Shown one piece after another: positions 27,301 to 37,100 of a DNA stretch of 64,000 bases. The stretch spans positions 62,001 through 126,000 of the forward strand of contig NZ_CP040275.1 of NCBI RefSeq assembly GCF_013393905.1, read 5' to 3'. Origin of the DNA: Nostoc sp. C052. GTDB taxonomy: Bacteria > Cyanobacteriota > Cyanobacteriia > Cyanobacteriales > Nostocaceae. The translations under genes and the position numbers were made by a program. Each line of letters starts with the position of its first letter. Positions within the stretch are counted from its first letter, which is position 1. The notes under the pieces were generated by a model. That model was not told the origin of the DNA. It was given only the letters and a program-made list of their open reading frames with translations, and did no database searches.

Positions 27301-28701
27301 CTAAATAATAAATAATGTTTTGCTAGGGGTATCAGCACGAAAAGCTAACTTGCAGCTTTGACCAACATCGAAATTGATGCGTACAGTTGTTACTGTTCGC
27401 CCTTGAGTGAGCAGAGATTGTTTATCTATTTCTGTGATCGTGCCTGCACCTAGACGGTAATGTACAACTCGCATATCCTTATGAACTGTCTGACGACACA
27501 AGGCTTTGCCCAATTTTATACCGCTATAGCCTGGGCGAATTTTCATCTTTTCATGTTCGCCAGCAGAAATTTTAGCTAGATGTTCACCTATGCAAATCAA
27601 AAATGACGCATCTTGAATCTGCGATCGCCATTTTTCAGAAATAACTTCCAATCCAAAAGCAGCACCGCCTAAGCCACCAACAAAAGCAGCGATTGAATCA
27701 GTATCACTGCCTATCATATTAGCTGCGGTAATAATGCTTTCCTGGGTTTGTTCTGGCTGACGGGCAAACAAATAAACCCCAGCGATCGCAGTCGCTAACC
27801 CAGAACCTTTGGTAGCTTGGTCAAAACAGCCTAGTTGCTCAAGTATGTTTTGAGGTGATTCATCTTTACGTAATCCTAACCAGACTAGACGCAACCACTC
27901 CACAGCTTCTTGTTTGGTTTTCTCAAAGACTACCTCGAAAGATTCTACCCTTCCTTTATTCCATTCAGTCAGCCATGTTTTCAAAGCGGGTATTTTCGGA
28001 ATTTGCAACTGTTTTACCCAGTTGCCAAGTATTTCAATCAACTGTTGACCTATGCTAGGTTCTGACCACTGCAATACAGTTTGTAGTGCATATCCATATA
28101 AGAGCGCTCCAACGATAGCTCTTGGATGACCGTGACTAATTATTGAATTACGCCAAATATCTGCTTCAGCTTGTTCCCAACGGCCAACATTAGCTAATAC
28201 ATGAGGTGATATTCTCATGGCTGCACCATTGGCACCACCATCACGGTAGTCTATGCTGCCTTCTTTCATCTTACGGCTGAAAAAATTGCTATTCCAATCA
28301 GCCGACTTGCGCTGTATTTTTTCAGCTGCTTCCTTGACAGTGCTACCTGCACCACGAGCATATTCTAGCCACATTGGATACTCAAACTTGCAAAAGGGAT
28401 GATAGTCAAAGCATCCATTGAAGGATATACAGGCAGCAGTGCAGATAGTTAATTGTGTATCGTCAGAATATTCCCCAGCAGCAATATAATCCTCATAACC
28501 TTGGAAGCGTCCACCAACACGCTTACTCCATGACTGGTAGTCAGTAACTTGCTCTAAACCCATTTTATGTTTGAGGTCGTTATGCGAACGGATAAATTCT
28601 GTCATCCAACCTAGTGCATCACCAGCCGCAGCAGCAATTATCGAACCAGCACAGCGATCCTGGAGTGAGTCAATCGATAATAATTGATTTTTTTCTTGCA
28701 T
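27301..28701 (-). CDS. ADP-ribosylglycohydrolase (DraG/ARH type) inserted in BREX
   Basis: 466 residues from the ATG at 28701, chosen because residues before it resemble no DraG protein and it leaves a 28-bp gap to the upstream gene; a start at 28827 would overlap that gene by 98 bp. Motifs: AAAAGDALGW (residues 25-32), EYSDDTQLT (about 77-85), GANGAAMRISP and MIGSDTDSIAAF (about 328-338), which together bind the two Mg ions of ADP-ribosyl hydrolases. A ~90-residue extension after the hydrolase core is extra. It should remove ADP-ribose from protein or nucleic acid, and probably counters the DarT-like protein encoded just upstream. Confidence 0.85.
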   Translation of the reverse strand: MQEKNQLLSIDSLQDRCAGSIIAAAAGDALGWMTEFIRSHNDLKHKMGLEQVTDYQSWSKRVGGRFQGYEDYIAAGEYSDDTQLTICTAACISFNGCFDYHPFCKFEYPMWLEYARGAGSTVKEAAEKIQRKSADWNSNFFSRKMKEGSIDYRDGGANGAAMRISPHVLANVGRWEQAEADIWRNSIISHGHPRAIVGALLYGYALQTVLQWSEPSIGQQLIEILGNWVKQLQIPKIPALKTWLTEWNKGRVESFEVVFEKTKQEAVEWLRLVWLGLRKDESPQNILEQLGCFDQATKGSGLATAIAGVYLFARQPEQTQESIITAANMIGSDTDSIAAFVGGLGGAAFGLEVISEKWRSQIQDASFLICIGEHLAKISAGEHEKMKIRPGYSGIKLGKALCRQTVHKDMRVVHYRLGAGTITEIDKQSLLTQGRTVTTVRINFDVGQSCKLAFRADTPSKTLFII

Positions 28702-28729
28702 AACCAACTCGTTAATAAATAAGCTGCTT

Positions 28730-30325
28730 TTAACTACCTCTAACAATCCACTCAGAATGCCAATCAAAATCACGAGATGATACTCGGATATTTCCTCTCC
28801 ATCCTGCTTGCCGTACATTTTGCTCATGGCGTGGAGAGCGGATCACGATTTCCATTATGTCTGCTAAAGGGATACCATCTCGGATCAAAACTTCAGCTTG
28901 AATACAAGTAGGTAGGTTAATTGGTTTACTATTGCGATCTTGTAATCCCTGTCTGTCTTGTACTGTATCATCGAATAGAGTTTGAAGTGTGTGATAACCA
29001 GGTGCTATGTGACGACCTCCACCTGTGGCAGCATTGAATTTGCAGAATTCTATTCCTTGTTTCCATAAATAATCAGGCTTGATATATAACAAAACTACAG
29101 GTTCCTCAGATTTATGTACAAGCCCATAAAGCATAAGAAAATTATAGTAAGTTAAACTACAATTGACATAATTTTTGTACTTCTGTCCTTCAGGTTTTCT
29201 ACCATCAAATGGGTTAGTGCAAATATTATTCTTTTCTAACTGATATAAAGATAATATAGCGTCTGCACGACAAATATTATTTAGATTCTCAAGACGGGTT
29301 AAATGTAAAAGTTTTTCGATTCTCCTGTGTAAAACAAAAGATTTAATATCTTCAGCGTCCGTTGTATTGTATCTGGAGGAGGCTGGGAGAATTCTAGTCT
29401 CTGATGAATTAGCTAATTCAGTTTCTTCATCTACTAGATCGAAACTCTCAAAACATACGTCATCTAGAACCCAATCAAAAGATATCTTATCAAGAATATC
29501 CTCTGTTGAATCTGCCAACGTTATTTCTACATCTGATAATCGAAACAATTCATCCCATACTATCTGCTGTTCATTTCCAGCACTTAAAATCTCTGTTAAT
29601 AAATCTGATGCAATTTTTAATTCTTGATCTTCACTAAATATTTTGATAATGTATTGATCTTGTGAATCTAAAAGATAAAAAATAGATATTTTTTTTCTGA
29701 CAGTTGTAATAGTAGATAATTCTTGGTAGCTGGTTAATTTTTGAGTTTTTTCTCGAATTACGATATCGAGAGCGATATTCTGTACATCTGCAATTGTTAA
29801 AGCAGAAATGTCAGGATATTTATCGATAGCAATAAATTGTCCTAAGCTTTTTAATTCTAAAGGCGCATCTTGTAAACGTGTATTATCAAAATTAATTTGA
29901 TTTGTTAAAGGATCAGCTATAGCATAAATGTTTTGAGTATAAGAAGGTTCTAATACAGAATTTTCTTCCTCAAATATTTTTTTGCCAAAAGGTGTAATTT
30001 TTAAAGTAGAGTCTGAGGTTAGTTCTAAAAATTTCCAAGATTGAAGATTTTCAGCAACACTTCTCATGAGCATAGAATCTATACCCAGAACATTTGCTAA
30101 TTCTTCTATAGTTACTGATGGAACGACATTAATTGCTGTGCTTAGTATGAACTCTTCAAATATATCTACTTCACGCAATTCGCTAATAGTAACCTTCACT
30201 AACATTTGTTGGACGTTATAGCGAACATAGCGCCCAGCCAATACTTGATATCCTTGGGATTCAATTTTATCTACTAATTTGCTTAAACGAGAGTCTACTT
30301 GGTTAGCATTAAAGGTTAGATACAT
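28730..30325 (-). CDS. Probable winged-helix plus DarT-like ADP-ribosyltransferase (DUF4433)
   Basis: 531 residues. Residues ~50-115 look like a winged helix (VTIEELANVLGIDSMLMRS, KFLELTSDSTLKITPFGKK). The C-terminal ~200 residues match DarT: LLHLTRLENLNNI (about 337, NAD-binding), YVNCSLTYYNFLMLYG, a Gly-rich GGGRHIAPGYHTL, and CIQAEVLIRDGIPLADIMEI (catalytic Glu about 480, cf. QAEFLV in DarT). DarT ADP-ribosylates thymidine in single-stranded DNA as an abortive phage-defence toxin; its usual antitoxin is the macrodomain DarG, absent here. The start overlaps the helicase stop by 17 bp. Middle residues 120-320 are unassigned. Activity on DNA is inference. Confidence 0.75.
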   Translation of the reverse strand: MYLTFNANQVDSRLSKLVDKIESQGYQVLAGRYVRYNVQQMLVKVTISELREVDIFEEFILSTAINVVPSVTIEELANVLGIDSMLMRSVAENLQSWKFLELTSDSTLKITPFGKKIFEEENSVLEPSYTQNIYAIADPLTNQINFDNTRLQDAPLELKSLGQFIAIDKYPDISALTIADVQNIALDIVIREKTQKLTSYQELSTITTVRKKISIFYLLDSQDQYIIKIFSEDQELKIASDLLTEILSAGNEQQIVWDELFRLSDVEITLADSTEDILDKISFDWVLDDVCFESFDLVDEETELANSSETRILPASSRYNTTDAEDIKSFVLHRRIEKLLHLTRLENLNNICRADAILSLYQLEKNNICTNPFDGRKPEGQKYKNYVNCSLTYYNFLMLYGLVHKSEEPVVLLYIKPDYLWKQGIEFCKFNAATGGGRHIAPGYHTLQTLFDDTVQDRQGLQDRNSKPINLPTCIQAEVLIRDGIPLADIMEIVIRSPRHEQNVRQAGWRGNIRVSSRDFDWHSEWIVRGS

Positions 30326-33300
30326 TTATAAACCCTCTGTATTTATGTACAACTTGTGATACTTTTTGATATATAGGAAGTTGCGTAAATAAATCGTGAC
30401 AGCCTACGATTATGAGCAATTCTTTAGCACGGGAAAAAGCGACATTAACTCTTTCAGGTGTTTGAGCAAATCCAAATTTGCTTTGCTGGTTGTTGCGAAC
30501 CATGCTGACAATGATGATGGGTTTTTCCATACCCTGAAACCTGTCAACTGTGCCACTACGAATATCTAGGGAAGGAAATCTATCAGCAGAGAAGTAACTT
30601 TCAATTCGTCTTAGTTGAGCGCCATAAAATGTGATAATTCCTATTTCTTTTTTAAGCGATCCCTGAGCGACTTTAGGTGCCCAAGATTGTTCCATTTGTT
30701 CGCATAATGTTTGAATTTTTCTAATTTCTACGTCGTTATAATATGATGTGCCATCTCTTCTTTCATGAAACTCTCTACCTGTAGGTATTGCAGCCCACAT
30801 AATATGATTATCCTCCCCGATAATTGAACCCGCTAAATTGTGGGCGCGTTCAATATCAGGATTGGTAAGCCCACAACTAAGTCCACCATCGCCTTCATCA
30901 TAAAATTGGTTGATTGCTTCCATAATCTGTGGATGCATTCTATACTGGATATTTAGCCGTCTAGTTATGCTTGCTTGGTTAGTTTGTGCTGCTTGAAATT
31001 GCAACTGAAACCATGATTGCTCTAAAAATTGAAGATTATCTATAGGGATAGAAAGTTCTTCAGCAAGCTCATCTAAATTTTCTTCATCTAAAATGGGTGG
31101 TAACTGACGATAGTCACCAATCATCACAATTTTTTTACCTTTTAATGTTGGTATAAGTAACTCTGGTGGAATACTTTTGCTTACTTCATCAATAATTACT
31201 ACATCAAAGTGTCCAAATTTCTGTAAGTAATTACATCTTGCTGCTTTCATGCAGGTAACGCCGATAACATTAGCGTTATCCAAATATTTTTTTCGCAAAG
31301 CCTCATACTCTAGATCAGATGGTTGCCGTAATTTTTCAATCCATTTTTGAATAGTTGGCTCCCATTGGTTAAGGTAAGCTTCTGATTGCTCAAGCTCTTG
31401 TTGCCATAACTCAAAGTTAATTGGAATATTTCTCAAAAAACTCAGATTAAATAATTCCTCATCATCAACATTTGGTTTAAGCCAGTTAGGAATGTTCTGG
31501 TAAATACCTAACCACCAATGTCTAAAATTGTTTAAATTTAGTTCCAATTCTTCTATCTGCTTTTCAATTTCTCTGACTTGATTAGATAGTTCTGTAACTT
31601 CATTGAAAGCTTTACTAGTAACTTCTCTGATGCTTTCAAGTTCAGAATCTATATGGCTGTTAATAGTTGAAAGTACAGATAAAGGAGCTAGAGTAGCTTC
31701 TAAATTATCTTGAGATTCTGATGTTAGCAGAAGCATTTGCTCAGTTTCAGTTTGTAATTTATTGAAAAAATCTTTTGCACTTTCAGTAATGCCACTGCTA
31801 ACTTCGGCTGTAAGTTTATATAATTTAGATTCCCAATCTCTTGCTTGATTTTTTTTGATTAACTGCTCGTATTCTCGCTTAATTGCTTCTAACTTAATAG
31901 CTGCGATATAAATTTTTCTTTGTTCGGATGATTGATTTATATCTGCAATAGCAATACTAGAATAATTGTGTAATATATTAATTGCTTGTATATGATATTG
32001 GCTGTTAATTCTGGTTGCAAGTTGTTCTCTGATTTGAGAAACCTGTGCCTCAAAAGGCTCTATATTAATTAATAATTTCTGGTTTTGTAAAAGCAACCAA
32101 TATATTTTATTACCAACTTTACATACTTCATCACATTCATTTAGCTGAAGTATAAGTTCATTTATTTCGAGTTGGCACTCATCAAGATATTGTTTCCAAG
32201 GCTGCTGGCAAGCTTCTAATGCAATAGCTTGTACCCGTAATGGCAATGAAATTAAATCTTCTGTAAAATGATGACGTTGTTGCAGGCATCGCCTCAATAC
32301 TTCATAAATTTGAGAGTTAGCTGTTAATTGCCAACTCTCAAGCTCACGGAGTGCCAATGTAAGTTCTGTTTTACGATTTTTTAGCTGCTCAATTTTTATC
32401 TGTTGGTTAGCAAAAAATACACTATTCGATTCAATGAGATTTCGTAAATCAGATTGCATAGAATTAATCTGATGCTGCCGAGTTTCTAGTTGAGTGTAAG
32501 TATTTCTTTTTATCTGGCATTCTAATTCAAGAGAAGTCTTACTATCTAGCAATTGATGTTGCTGTTGAGGAAAGGCTTCTTCAACTTGCATATAAACTTG
32601 AAATTTATCTAACGATGTCAATAATGGACGTAACCCTCGTACAATTTTTTGGTGCTTTAATAAACGGCTTTCGCATTCAGCAGATGTATTGTTTACCCAT
32701 CTATCAACAACGTTTTCACTTAGAAAAGGTTTTCCTTCTGTACTAACGCTTCTGGTACTTCCGTCTCGCACAGGACGTAGGACTGGGTGGTGAGATAATC
32801 GGCTTAAAGCGTTATCTACTGCTAGGTTGGCTTGAGAAGCAATTAGGGTACGCCCACCTTTAAGGGCAACTTGATAGCAAATTTCGGTAATAACCGTTGT
32901 CTTGCCTGTACCAGGAGGCCCTTGTAATAAAATGAGATCCTCCGCAGCTAGTACAGCTTTCACAGCTGCTAATTGGCTATCATTAGCCTTACCCAAAAAT
33001 AAATCTTCTTTAGCTAGTTGGACAGTTTCTTCTAGCGGTCTAGCCTGAGAAGCTTCAAAGAAAAATTTGCTTAAATTAAAGTTTTGTGTATAACCTAGCC
33101 TCAAGTTTCTTAAAGCTTGTCCTTGCCATTGAATTTGAGCAAGGCTACCAGTGTCTTTAAAAAACAACAATATTGTTTCAGGTAGTGCAAAATTATCCTG
33201 CTTTAACAACTCTGTTATATCAGGTTCTAGTTTGAGTTTTATTTGGTTATGATTACGTCTAACTGATTCAATTTTTCCTAATTCCTTACCTGCACGTCTA

Positions 33301-34064
33301 TTGCGAATTTCAGCAGAACTTGCAAGAAACTTTAAAGGTTCGTTTACAGCCTTTTCAGCGCGCTTCCAAAATTCATCTAGGCTGATCGAAATCGAGCCAT
33401 TACTGGTAGCTAAAGCAGCATCCACTGCAAAGGTTATATGTTTTGCGGATGCAGAGTAGTTGTAGGAAATAACAGGAACATAAAACTGACGGTTTTCTGC
33501 TATGCGGTGTTGTATTCCTAAGTAAGCTTCCCAGGCTTGTATTTGGGCATAGGTTGGTACATAAGAACTACAAACAGGCATTGTTGCTATTTCTGCAAAT
33601 GCTGTTTCTGGAATACCTATATTATTTTGATGAGCGCGTTGTAGGAGAATCAGGCGAGGTAAAGAAAAAGAATCTACCCGTCCTTGTTCTAGGTCTACTA
33701 AATTAATTGCAGTTAAAACTAAATTGCCTGTGCCATCTCGCTGAACAATTCCTGAAAGCTGTAAAGTTTGTTGCCGTTCTTCTAACTTCAAAGGTAATTG
33801 GAAATCATCTCGATCTGTTGCTACTATAAGTTTCCATTTTTCTTCATATTCTGAATTTCTTCCCGGCTCTTGTCTGCGAATATAGAAGATGCAAGGCTCC
33901 GAACCTAAAAGATGAGATATTAGCTCATCAGCACGAGCGTGTCGCTGCCAATAATCAGGATAGGCATTTAGTGCATCTGCTCCTTCAATATGGCTAATAA
34001 AGTTAGCGCTAGCTGTTCCTAGATAGTTGTAACCCCAAGTTTCCGGCATAACCTTGCACCCCAT
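30309..34064 (-). CDS. UPF1-like superfamily 1 helicase inserted in BREX
   Basis: 1251 residues; an alternative start is MPETWGYN (34046). The N-terminal ~370 residues are a beta-rich domain. Helicase motifs: Walker A LLQGPPGTGKTT (about 384), a long coiled-coil insertion (about residues 440-880), motif II VIIDEVSKSIPPEL (about 960), motif III GDYRQLPPI, motif IV-V NIQYRMHPQIM and GTVDRFQGMEKP, motif VI NVAFSRAKELL. This is the UPF1/DNA2-type 5'-3' helicase layout. It could unwind invading DNA, giving the single strands that DarT-type enzymes modify (inference). It lies 59 bp downstream of pglX and overlaps the DarT-like gene. Confidence 0.85.
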   Translation of the reverse strand: MGCKVMPETWGYNYLGTASANFISHIEGADALNAYPDYWQRHARADELISHLLGSEPCIFYIRRQEPGRNSEYEEKWKLIVATDRDDFQLPLKLEERQQTLQLSGIVQRDGTGNLVLTAINLVDLEQGRVDSFSLPRLILLQRAHQNNIGIPETAFAEIATMPVCSSYVPTYAQIQAWEAYLGIQHRIAENRQFYVPVISYNYSASAKHITFAVDAALATSNGSISISLDEFWKRAEKAVNEPLKFLASSAEIRNRRAGKELGKIESVRRNHNQIKLKLEPDITELLKQDNFALPETILLFFKDTGSLAQIQWQGQALRNLRLGYTQNFNLSKFFFEASQARPLEETVQLAKEDLFLGKANDSQLAAVKAVLAAEDLILLQGPPGTGKTTVITEICYQVALKGGRTLIASQANLAVDNALSRLSHHPVLRPVRDGSTRSVSTEGKPFLSENVVDRWVNNTSAECESRLLKHQKIVRGLRPLLTSLDKFQVYMQVEEAFPQQQHQLLDSKTSLELECQIKRNTYTQLETRQHQINSMQSDLRNLIESNSVFFANQQIKIEQLKNRKTELTLALRELESWQLTANSQIYEVLRRCLQQRHHFTEDLISLPLRVQAIALEACQQPWKQYLDECQLEINELILQLNECDEVCKVGNKIYWLLLQNQKLLINIEPFEAQVSQIREQLATRINSQYHIQAINILHNYSSIAIADINQSSEQRKIYIAAIKLEAIKREYEQLIKKNQARDWESKLYKLTAEVSSGITESAKDFFNKLQTETEQMLLLTSESQDNLEATLAPLSVLSTINSHIDSELESIREVTSKAFNEVTELSNQVREIEKQIEELELNLNNFRHWWLGIYQNIPNWLKPNVDDEELFNLSFLRNIPINFELWQQELEQSEAYLNQWEPTIQKWIEKLRQPSDLEYEALRKKYLDNANVIGVTCMKAARCNYLQKFGHFDVVIIDEVSKSIPPELLIPTLKGKKIVMIGDYRQLPPILDEENLDELAEELSIPIDNLQFLEQSWFQLQFQAAQTNQASITRRLNIQYRMHPQIMEAINQFYDEGDGGLSCGLTNPDIERAHNLAGSIIGEDNHIMWAAIPTGREFHERRDGTSYYNDVEIRKIQTLCEQMEQSWAPKVAQGSLKKEIGIITFYGAQLRRIESYFSADRFPSLDIRSGTVDRFQGMEKPIIIVSMVRNNQQSKFGFAQTPERVNVAFSRAKELLIIVGCHDLFTQLPIYQKVSQVVHKYRGFINVSNL

Positions 34065-34123
34065 CTGAAAAATGATAAATAATCAACAGGATTGAAGACT
34101 TTTGTGTAACAGATTCACACTTA

Positions 34124-37100
34124 TTAACGAACCTGCTTCAACAGTTCCAGCTTCCAGTGTGATGCTTTCTCTAGGTCAGCCATCTTCAAATCAGCACCTT
34201 CATATACCAAGCCCTTAAATCGGGTGTAGTTGTACGCCACACCATCATCAAGGTCAAGTTTGATTCGCGCATCGGCTTCGGTTTGCAGCTTGGCTTGGTA
34301 ATCTCGCAGTTCTAGCTGTTGGGCTTGCAGTTCTTTCAGGCGGTTTGTGGCAGCTTTTTTAGCAGCACTAGAACTGGTATTATCTAGCTGTTGTTGCGCC
34401 CTGGCAATTTCCCCATCTAGTTTGACTTGCAATTCCAAAACATAATCGGTGCGGATACGAGCAAGAGCATCTTCGCTATAACGGTGTAAATATAGTAATG
34501 CGCCAAAAGCTCGTTTTTTTCCACTGGTAAACAGCCAGTAAATGGGGCGTTTTTTATAAGTTTGAATATGGTCAGAAATGAATTCTTGCAGAAAGTAACG
34601 GCGGATGCGTTCTTGGGCGCTTTCGCCGTTTTTGAGGGTGAGGGCGTTGGCGATGAAATTGAGGTTTTCGGTAAGGGTTTCGGGACTGTAGGCGACGCGC
34701 AGAAATTCTATGAAGCGGGTAACGATATCGTTATCAAAGTATGCTTGGTCTGTGATGGGAATAATTGCATCACTGCTGGCGCTTAAAGTTTGGTGTAGGG
34801 TGGGGTCAAATGGTTGTCCGGCGTGGATGAGTCCGGGCTTGTCGAGGGAGTAGCGCCCCATGATACAGCCGACGGCGTAGGAGATGAGGGAACGGATATC
34901 TTTGTTTAAGTCGGCGCGGCGGATGGTGATTTGGTCGTCGGGTACTTCTGGGGTGAGTTCGTCTTGTAAGCCGTATGCTTCTATCCAGTAGCGGTTATTT
35001 TCTTCTTCGAGTTGTTGGAGTTCGCGGAAGGCAGTTTCTGATTTGCTTTGCCAAATGGTGAAGGCTTCGGAGAGGTGTTTGGTGTTGTGGCGTAATAGAG
35101 GGTGGGTTTGGAAGTCCCAGGAAATTTCAAAGTTATCCCAGTCTTGGCGAGATATTGTAATGTTAGCTTTAGCATTCGAGTTAGAGAAATTATCTATCTT
35201 GCTCTTTATCGGTAGCTTGGAAATAGTACCGGATGGGAAGTCTAACGTCGGTGAAATCATCTCAAGAAAATAAGAGACGAGATTGCTATTGAGAAAAGAA
35301 ATTAATCCATCTTGATCCTGTAATTTTTTTGGGAACAGGGCTTGTCCCTTGTCAGAAAATATAAATCCTTTTTCATGGACGCGCATACTTGTCATCCTGG
35401 ATGAAAGCGCCGACCAAGTAATTCCTTCTAAAAAATAACTTTCTGTATTTTGAGGACGAGATTTTATTTTGCCTTCTTCTTTTCCATAGCTTTTAATCTC
35501 ATCTCCATCATTTTCCCAGTTTACAACCCAATACTGATTTCCATACCATCTTCTAAATTCCCCACCTTTACTTAAAGGAAACCATTTTTTCTTCGACTTT
35601 TGCGCTTCTTCACAATCTTTTATCAATAAGCCAAGCTTAAAATAAGCAATTTCAAACCAATATCGTAAAAATCGGTCATTATTCCCAGTAATTAGTCCTT
35701 GCTTTAGATTAGAGATATCACTAAGCTTTTTGGAAGACTCAAATATTTCTAATACCTCATCAGTAGCCCAATAAGCGATCGCACTTCCCGGAATTTTTGC
35801 AAATTCAGATGAGTTTGCATAATAGATATATCCACAATCAGTATTTTTTATTGCTTCTAATACCTTAACTGGTTGCAAATCTGCTCCATAAAATTTATTA
35901 AGGTCAATAAAAGTTCCTTTATATTCAGGTAATGACTTATTAAAAAGAGTAAAAGTGCATATTGGGACATAAGCTGAATCAAAGAAAGCGTGGTATTCTG
36001 GCCTGATTAAACTTGTGATAACATTTTCACTTAGTATACGTCTACGAAGTTTCTCATAGGAACTCAAGAACATCCATGTAAATGGAGTCATTAAGCCAGT
36101 AAACCCGCATTTTTTAACCATGTTTATAATGCGTTGAATAAACATGGAAAAAGCATCAAACTTGGAATCATAATACTGTTCACTGGCAAAAGTTCTCAAA
36201 GTTATATTTAAACTATTAGTTCCCATATAAGGCGGATTTGCAACCACCACCCAATACTTATTTCTCAAAAGCTCCGCTTGTAAAAGCAACCCCTGCAAAG
36301 CCGGAACATATTCCCGAAACATTGAATTACTGAATTCTAATGCCTGCAATTGCCATTTTAACTTCTCACTATCAAAAGCTGGCGGAGTAATTAAACTTCC
36401 TAAATTATCTGCATCTTTAAAAGCCTCAATTAGCGGTTGCCAATCTTCAGCGTTTAATTCTGTAGCTGGTGGTAAAGTCTGACTATGGGTAGGATGTACC
36501 GCCATAATATTCAAAGCCAGAGATTTCCGCAAAATCCGCGAATTCTTCGCCCGCGCCTTCATCAATACCGCAAAACTTGCCAACTGCGCTGCACGTTCAT
36601 CAATATCTAAACCATACAAATTGTGCGTCAAAATCAGCGCCGGAATATCGCGCTCTAAGTAACCTTGCTCTTTGTAAATTTCAAACAGCAAATCAAACGC
36701 ATACACCAAAATATGACCGCTACCACAAGCAGGGTCTATTACGGTTAACTCTTGAGGTGTTAAAACTTGAGGTTTTTCACCCTCACCATTATCGTTAGGA
36801 TTTTCCAAATAGTAAGGCATATATTCACGCAAGCGTGATTCCGGGTGAGAATCTAACCACAACCGCCCTAAACTGTTCTCCACCATATAGCGAACAATCC
36901 AGTGGGGGGTAAACAATTGAGTTGCTGCGGGGATATCTGCGGCTGCAACCTTCGACTTTGCCCCAATTACCTCATCCTTGCGTTCCGAAATGTAGAACTG
37001 ATACAGCCAACCCACTACTTCAATATTCTGCCAGTCCTCCTCTGGAATCTCCTTTACCAGCCGCCGTACAATTGAATCTTGATTTAACAAATTTCCAGGT

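Noticed and set aside
30309..34064. BrxHII/DISARM-type helicase as the cause of the extra gene
   Set aside because: The motifs are UPF1-like SF1 (Walker A GPPGTGKTT, GDYRQLPPI), not the DEAD/SNF2-type helicases known from DISARM or type 2/3 BREX, so I call it an added gene.
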